From Rotaria sp. Silwood1 (Eukaryota > Rotifera > Eurotatoria > Philodinida > Philodinidae), in contig CAJNOP010000107.1 in NCBI GenBank assembly GCA_905250075.1, forward strand, positions 551 through 64,550: a stretch of DNA of 64,000 bases, in the 5' to 3' direction. The notes under the pieces were generated by a model. The model had not been told where the DNA came from. It did not search any database and saw only the letters and a program-made list of their open reading frames with translations. Position 1 is the stretch's first letter; every line of letters starts with the position of its first letter. Position numbers and translations under genes: made by a program. Below, one piece after another: positions 56,419-64,000 of the stretch.

Positions 56419-59213
56419 TCTCGTCTTTCATAAATGGATATGATTATTGATCATTGGACTGTTAACAATATCTCTAATTTTATGAAAATTACTTCGAAAT
56501 GCTGTTTTTTTTTTTATTGATTTATAAAGAAAAGAATTCTTCTTAATATTCTTATACTTTAGAAGTTTAAAATTAATAATCAAAGCCATCTAGTTTTAAT
56601 ACTGTTGTCGAATAATATCAATAAGGATGCATCGAATTCTATTGTATAAGACAAGTCATTCAAAACATATCATATAAAATATCGTATTAACAATATCTTT
56701 ACAATACTTCATGTTAATGCGCAAAGTTGATGCAAGCCTTAATATTATATGTTCATGCTTTGCAAAGTCTATTTATCTAGTAGAATAAAAGAAAGCATTC
56801 GACATAATACCGATGTATGAGAAGACATCGATTTAATAATCATTTGATCGAAGAGTGTTGTAACATGGATAAGAATTATTTGATTAAAAGGTCGTTAGTA
56901 TTATGCACATCAAGCAACACGCTTGTAGAAATTGAAGTTACTTCAATTAATTATTTTACTGAAGAATCATTTTTCTTCAAGAAAATTTTATTAGTAAGTC
57001 AATTTCCATTGAATTTTCATCAAGAAAATCAATTGAAATCTCTAATATAGAGAAATCCGCTAATGAGATCCACAATACTTCTTTTGTCAAAAATCAAATT
57101 AACTTGTAAAGAAATTGTTTTCTATACATGAGAATGATGATATAGGTGAATTTCACTCTCTTCTATTGATCAATAATAGCTCTCACCCCCATAAATCGCC
57201 CTCATCACATTCACATTTCACGCACAGTAATCTCAACTTCAACTAAGCACCCAATACCATCTTCTTTGTCTTTGAAGATACTTTTCCACACCCTCAGAGA
57301 AAAGGAAGTCTTCTAAAATTTCTTTTCTTTTATTTGCATAAGAATAATCTTTTATGTATCAAGTGTGTAACAAAGTTAAATGCCAAAATGATGGGCTATT
57401 TATTAGAAAATTACTATTTAACTTGAGTATCCCGTTGAAAGTATAAATGAAATAACTTGTTTTCTTGAAAATAATGTATTGACTATTATTTTTGCATTTT
57501 GTGTTGCCTCTTTAGAAAAAAAAAATAAAAACAAAGTGCTCATCTGTTCTCTTCCAATAGAAAAATGTGTTAAATTAAAATTAAGTCATTATCCTGAATT
57601 GAATTTAGTTGACCTGTAAATATACAATGTAGGATTATAGATCATTAGTCAATTGAAATATAATGAGAAAGAAGAAATTAATCTAACTCATAATATTCTA
57701 GTGAAATATTTAATGCTGAAATTTTTAACGATAGTTCTTCCAAAACATTTATTTATAGTATATCATAAACATGCTTTTCTTATCAAAACTTGTGCTAACT
57801 ACTATTAATTATGTTTATTATATATTGTAAACGAACAGTTCATTCGATTTGTGAATTGGTGATATTTAATTACCAAAAAAAACTTCTTTTAAATGGATTT
57901 ATGATACTCTTGTTTTATGAACTATTTTCTGCAATAAATGATATTGCGTTGATTAGTACCTTGCGAATAACAAGAATATATGTCAATTTAGTTATTTTTT
58001 CACTTGATCTATCAAGCATAATTATAATTGAAGTTGTCGAAAAATACGAGTTTTTGATTTTGATAACATCTGCTCCATTTCAATGATAATGATCGGATTT
58101 AACTGAATAAAATATAATAACAGGAGCAAAAACTCATGACTTGATGTTTTTTTTTGACTTACCTAAAAATAAGCAATGGAGTACAAGTGAATTTTGAAGT
58201 CTCTCGATAGACCTTAGAATTCATCAAGAGTCATTTTTCTCTTGTCAATAAGAAGCTCTTTCTATCTGAAAAAAAAATAAAATAGATAGATGCAAAGCTA
58301 TACCAATTATTACACAAAAAACAATAAGATTCTTATTAATTTTTGTTCTGTCGCCTAAACGATCAGAAATGTAACTCATATATAAACTACGTGTCGGCTT
58401 TGTCAATGCCGACAAAATATTTTTCGGACATTGATTGATTAAGGATAACTTCATTTTCAAGAATGTCCTCTGAACCTTGTTTATACTAATAATATTAAAG
58501 TTTTATGTCTTTTGTTGAATATGGACAAATATTTTTCAGTCTCTTATTTTAAGACAGCAGCTTTTGATCTTTTAGCAAGCTTATTGGCGCTATCTTCTAG
58601 GGTTGCCACGAAAAAAACTATGCTGTTCATTTTTTCTTTTACAACTCATGTTTTTCGATTAGAAGATGAACGTCATTCGATAAAAGAAAAGAATCAAAAT
58701 AGTATAGGATATTTTTCAAACGATTTGTCTCGTATTCATGTACTCGATGTATTATCAGTGTTTTCATTCAGTATACATCTACTCTAGTGATTCAATGAAT
58801 ATAGTGCAGCAACATGAAAAACAAAATTTCAAATTAATAATATCAAAAGAAAAATGTTCAAAAATAAATGGAAGAGAGAAATATAAAACCAAAACACGAA
58901 TTCTTTCAATAGTATGAAAGTGACAAGTTGTTAGAATACACTGTTTCAATGTTTTTCTGCTCGTTGAACTATTTTCATAGATCAGTGGTGAATTTATGAT
59001 ATGATTAAGATGGTAAAGAACGGAGTCGGCATCAGAGGATGTAAGGAAAACTTTGTAAGGCCGATGCAAGTTGACATCCAGCCATTTTCTATTAGTTTTG
59101 CTGGAGAAAATTTTCAAAAAGAAAGAGACACATGTTCCTTCATCATATCGAATTCGTCACTACTATTCCTGTAACTATCAATATTTTTAAAACAACCTGA
59201 TAGAAATCTTTCG
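56419..59213. other. AT-rich intergenic region
   Basis: No gene recognised; frames near 56817, 57811, 58512 and 58779 lack domains or support. A decayed C-rich tract at about 57181-57300, ending CACACCCT, may be half of a fold-back element. Confidence 0.5.
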
Positions 59214-59285
59214 AGGGCGTGGTGAGTGTGTGGACGTGATATCAGCAAAGGAAATAGTCACAGTCAAATCGTACATCCACATCCC
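59214..59285. repeat. degenerate TGTGGG fold-back element
   Basis: GAGGGCGTGGTGAGTGTGTGG then, after about 35 bp, CGTACATCCACATCCC. Confidence 0.6.
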
Positions 59286-60094
59286 TATTTGGAAATCTCA
59301 TCTAGTGAATTGGAGTCTCAAAAGAAATCAAAAAAGGTGTCAGCGGATGTGCATGTCGGACATGAGTCAGGATTGCTAAATCATTTAGTTTTTTTAGAAA
59401 AAAATCCGGATTTTTTTCCGTTACAGGTATTTTCTCTGTCACTAGTTTTTAATATATTCAATAATATTTTATGATTCGAAAGAGATTGTGGCTTTCATCT
59501 TTTTTGTTCGTTCACAAAGAATAATTATTTTTCTTTCATTCTTGCACATATTTTTTTCTATATGCTCTTATTCCAGCATGAAACAACTAAACGATGATCA
59601 ATAAAATTGTATGTCAATAGAATTCATTCCTATTGAATGAAAAATTTCTTTGAACTCATCTGTGTCTTTTATAGAAGCTTATGATTATTTCTTATCAGAA
59701 CTAGAACTATTGAATTTTGTCTATTCATATGAAAAATATTGAAAGGAAACAACGCGTACATTGATATCGAAATGTGCATTTTACAAGTTTGAAAAACTAT
59801 TCGTAATCTAGTTGAAAGAAACGTAGTTTATTCAGTTACAGCTGATTCTTGACTATTCTTCTGGATTTTTTACATTGCCAATCTAGATTTTTAACTTTCA
59901 CGTATGTCAATCTTGGTGTGCCTATTTTTCTTCTGATCGTCACTCACATTCAGCTCTTATTTTCTTTGATATGATGGGTAGTTTGCAGTGTGTAAAAAAA
60001 TCTTTATATCAAATGAAAACTTTCTTTTTATTAGAGGTGTTTTTATCATTATTAAATCAATACGAATCAACTTATGATAAAGTATTATGTTAAA
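59286..60094. other. AT-rich non-coding stretch, 3' side of the LRR gene
   Basis: No gene or structured element seen. Confidence 0.45.
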
Positions 60095-61746
60095 TTAAAT
60101 AATCAATTGTATAGATGTTGGGTGGAATATTTGATAAAGATATTGTCGTTCGTCATACGAAATATTGTTAAAAGTGGCCAAAAGTGAGGTTAATTGTCTC
60201 ATATTTGTCATTGAATATGGTATACTACGCAACTGATTATAATTAATATTTAACGAACCTAATGTCGATGATAATTCCATGATCTCAAGTGGAATTGATA
60301 AAATTTTATTATAACTTAAATCTAAACTTTTTAAAGATGGATATTCTCCAATACCATCGATAGATACCAAAGAATTATTACTTAAATAAAGTTCACGAAG
60401 ATAAATAAGTGATGGTTGTTGAAAAATATTGCCTTGAAAGTTATTTCTCGATAAATCAAGAACTTGTAAATTCGGTAAATCAGTTGATAATGTTAATGGT
60501 AATGTTGATAATTGATTTGCTTTCATAACCAACTTGACTAAAGATTTTAATGTTAAAATACTTTCTGGAAAGATTGTTAATTGACATCCAGACAAATCAA
60601 GAGTTTTAATTGATGGCACATTAAAAAATGAAAGATTTTTCGATAGAGCACTTGCTGTAATAGTAACAGTTGATAAGGATAGTGTATTTTCAAATGAAAC
60701 TGATTCCAAATTAGTTAAGAAAGAAAAATAAACACTGTTTAATTGAGATACATTTTTGAATGTAGCTATTTTGAATTGTTTATTATCACTTAATGAAATT
60801 GTTTGAACATAAGATGATATATTTTCCATATCTAAAGAAGTTAATTTTGAATTTGATGACATTGTTAATGAAAATAACGAAGATAAATTTTGAAATTTTA
60901 ATGTTAATAATTCCTCATTATTTTGAATCTCAACGGAAGATAATAGTGACATATTAGCGATTTCAATTGTTTGTAATACTGAGTTAGATCTAATTCTTAA
61001 AGTAGATAATGCATCAAGATTTCCTAATTCTAAATTCTTAATACTCGTGTTACTTATTTCGAATTGTACTAATGATTGAAAATTTTTTATCGTTGATGGA
61101 ATAGTTGATAAATTTGGTAAATCAATTAAACTTAAAATTCTAAGATTAATTAATTTACCAATACTTTCATCAGGTATTTTATTAAAATTTGGAATACTCT
61201 GTAATATTAATGTTTCTAATTGAATTAAATATTCAATCTCATTAGGTAAATCTTCAAGATTTTTAATATAAGATAATTTTAAGTATGATAAAGATATTAG
61301 TTGTCCCAATTCCGATGGTAAATGTTGACCAATAATACTATAATCTGATTGAATTACTAATGTTGTTAATTTTTGAAAATTTTTTATATCAGATAATATT
61401 GTTAGATTTGTATTTACTAATTGAAGACTTTCTAAATTTTTCAAACAATATATACTCAAAGATGGATTAACATTATTAAATATATTAAAAGCTGTAACTT
61501 TTGATACACCATCGTATTTTACGGATGTAGACGAAGGATCAAGAAGAAGTCTAACATAAAATGGATTTAGATTAATAATTTTAAGATCATTGGTATAGAT
61601 GGTACAATCGATTTCTGCATTGCTAACTAAATTCAAAATAGATGAAAAGTGAAATTTTTTTCATTGGAAAATGTTTTTTTACCTTGAATATTGATGGCGA
61701 AGAAATAAATAATGAATAATGATGGAAACATTTTCATTTTTTTCAT
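60095..61746 (-). CDS. secreted leucine-rich-repeat protein, 2 exons, ~531 aa
   Basis: Exon 1 (61746-61683) encodes a signal peptide (MKKMKMFPSLFIIYFFAINIQ). A 56-bp GT-AG intron follows, and exon 2 (61626-60095) starts with the mature end VSNAEIDCTIY. About 20 LRRs of the LxxLxLxxN type run from about residue 70 to the end. The first ones have SDS22/Ras-type character (LPSELGQLISLSYLKLS, LPNEIEYLIQLETLIL). The middle ones are irregular (SSVEIQNNEELLTLKF). The last ones are canonical (LKSLDLSYNKILSIPLEIM). There is no C-terminal membrane span or intracellular domain, so the product should be secreted, probably a binding protein. Two upstream in-frame ATGs precede the hydrophobic core; the outermost is used here. 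Partner unknown. Confidence 0.9.
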
Positions 61747-64000
61747 TTTTTTTTTTGTACTTGTAATCTCATTCAAGATTTTGTTTTTATAGTAATCAAA
61801 TGTCAGTTGTTGATTTTCTCGTTTATTATTTGACTTATGACTTGTTAATCAAGGTCAGCAAAGCTGATAAAAATCCCAGAAGCAAACAAATATAAAAGTC
61901 ATTACTAGTTTACCATCACAAAGCTGAATAACATGTATTTGATAAAGGTAGAAAATGAATGCATTATTTCTATAGGCATATAAACAATGGTTAAGTTATA
62001 AAATGAAGACTATGGGGTGCTCTAGTATTTCTATAAAGAAGCTAAACAACTATCGTAAAACTAACATTCGAGATATTATTACAATCAAAGCAATATTACA
62101 ACTGAATTATATGAGAACCGCAAAATACTGTCAATATATTATAACAAAACATTATTTGGCATACGGTCTGTGATGATCGCTGACTGGTGTCTAGGACGAT
62201 CTATAGAGAAGCAGAGAGTCCAAACTTCTGCTTTATATACTTCAACGCTCCTTTTATATTGTGTTTCTCAAAAAAAAACACAGCATTAGAATTCGGTGTT
62301 TAATGTTGTTAAATAAAAATCGTTTCTGACTGAGTTCTTAGTAATTCAAATAAGCTCAGATTATCAAGAAACTTCAATAGCTAAAGCTTGATTTGGATGA
62401 TGAAATGTTATTTTTTGAACGATATTTATTTTATCAATATGTCATTACTTCTACGTACTGAGAATAAACTACATAAACCCGAGCGAATTTCCTTCGTTAC
62501 TTCATTTTATATTTGACATGGATACTTGAATACACTCATATATACAGCTCCTGATTGATTTCCATTCGATGTTTGAAATCTATATTTATAAGAATTGAGC
62601 GCATCTATATGGCTTTCTACTAATACAATTGGGGTGTGTCTCGTAGAAACTTTCTTGTTTTCATTCAATATATAGGACGTCCTTGGAATCATGATTATTT
62701 TATAGACATGAATAACTTTATTACTTACCATGCTTGAAATCGAAAACTTATTTTTCTAGAAAACTCATCTGATGGTTAACGTTGACTCTCTTATTTTTCT
62801 TTCATAAGAATATATTAGATATGATCAGGACTAGTCGGTTTTCATTTCAGTATCAATGTGGATTTGTGTAAGTGTGAGAGAAATGGCAGCTTCATCAATC
62901 TATCAGCAACCTACACTTTTTTTGCTTCTTTTTTTATATCAACTTAATCAAAATTACGATTGATTATTATCAATACCAATGTTAGAGTAGTATCGCTCGT
63001 CAAGAAGCCTGACCAATACTATCTCAAACTCATAAATAAATTTTACATGGTCGTTCATGCATTTACAATCTAGAACCTCTTCGTTTCTATACAAACAATA
63101 ATTATTTAGAGTATAAAGGAATCTCTTTATATTCTACTAAATGAAAAACCGATCAATAATATCATCTACTATAATGTTTTGATTATCAAAAATCAACTAA
63201 CATTTGCGTTGAAGCAAATCTTGTTTAATCCATTCACTAAATAATTCTTTTTACAAATAGCTACTCGCGGTGCCAATCAAGTCTCTAGATTTTCCTGGAA
63301 CTTCACATTCATACAGGCACATAATTAACTTCTGTTCTTCATTGACAGCCATAATCTGCTCGCGCATCATCGGGTAGTCAGAGATTGTTTTCATTGATTC
63401 ATAAATGCCTGATCATTTATTTTGTGTTTGCATATTGAGCAATGTCACTCAAATCATTTTGTTTTTGATTATCACGAAAATAATTTTTATTCGTTTATCA
63501 CTTGCACCAAACCAATATGTAACGGGTTATATTTCGAGACTCCAGTTGAATGCACAAGAAAATTGTGCACTTGCATGACAAACCTTATGGAGAAGATCAC
63601 ATATTTTGCCATGATTACCTTTCAATAGTTTGTTCCTGGTGTGAGTTTAGTTATGGATGGAATGAATATGCAAACCGATACATCAACACCCACATACAAC
63701 TTTGAAATTATATAAAATCTGATAATTTCACTCCATAGAGCTCATCAATATATGTTTGAAATGAGTTTCTGGATGAATCATAGACGAAACTAATGGAGTC
63801 TGAAACGACTTTCATCTATTTGACTTTGTACACAAATTTTGCAACCACATGTGTGTTTTTTGCTTTCTTTCCTGTACATGCAACTGTTCGCAAAGACAAG
63901 TACGTACGTCCATTTTTTTCAATCAGTTCAATAACCAAAATTCTTATAGACCAATAGAAGCTGGAGGTGGCTCTAAGCTTTATTTTGTATAATTTTTCGA
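61747..64000. other. AT-rich region to the window end
   Basis: No gene recognised. Two weak fold-back copies: 62857-62917 (AATGTGGATTTGTGTAAGTGTG, then C-rich) and 63633-63700 (GGTGTGAGTTTAG, then ACATCAACACCCACATAC). Confidence 0.45.

Noticed and set aside
57811-58086. 91-codon hydrophobic ORF
   Set aside because: Composition is typical of AT-rich DNA (Ile/Leu/Phe-rich), with no domain and no splice context.

Overview
The window looks like nuclear DNA of a bdelloid rotifer (Rotaria/Adineta type). It is AT-rich and its genes carry GT-AG introns, many only 56-65 bp long. It holds metazoan genes (merlin, ALKBH1, hexokinase, rhodopsin-like GPCR). It also holds the family I associate with bdelloids: intronless proteins with a Rossmann-like N-terminal domain, an arginine ADP-ribosyltransferase (ART) domain and TPR repeats. 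TGTGGG-type tracts, which I recall as the bdelloid telomere unit, recur in the interior. The species assignment is inference; no database was searched.

Layout. 0-2.7 kb: a broken ART-TPR gene on the minus strand between two TGTGGG/CCCACA inverted repeats. 3-14.5 kb: a diverged direct duplication carrying two copies of a GPCR. The left copy is dead (1,009-bp transposon with 10-bp target duplication, plus a stop codon at its splice junction); the right copy is intact. Between them lie a 605-bp inverted-repeat element and three copies of a dispersed repeat. 15.4-23.4 kb: a conserved housekeeping block, all on the minus strand: merlin/ERM (12 exons), ALKBH1 (2 exons), hexokinase (1 exon). 23.4-28.8 kb: mostly non-coding, with fragments of a possible two-span membrane protein. 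29.1-31.0 kb: an intact ART-TPR gene. 34.9-41.8 kb: a plus-strand gene whose spliced product (about 1,095 aa) joins a cytosolic ART domain, one membrane span and 14 FG-GAP/VCBS repeats; one intron holds a TTAA-flanked transposon. 42.4 kb: a small hAT-type MITE. 44.7 kb: a small secreted or anchored Cys-rich protein. 48.2-50.3 kb: a second broken ART-TPR gene. 52.7-56.4 kb: a modular surface protein with Thr-rich linker, membrane span and Arg-rich tail. 60.1-61.7 kb: a secreted LRR protein. The rest is AT-rich non-coding sequence.

The most unusual pattern is the set of short fold-back elements made of degenerate TGTGGG repeats. They are always ordered G-rich arm then C-rich arm, often begin AGGGTG and end CACCCT, and lie on both sides of each of the three ART-TPR loci. 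The two broken ART-TPR genes also share a UGA at the same codon just before the conserved WYT motif, and most of their other breaks are in-frame stops rather than frameshifts. The transmembrane ART-VCBS fusion is a second candidate for an undescribed system, possibly a surface-sensing ADP-ribosyltransferase.
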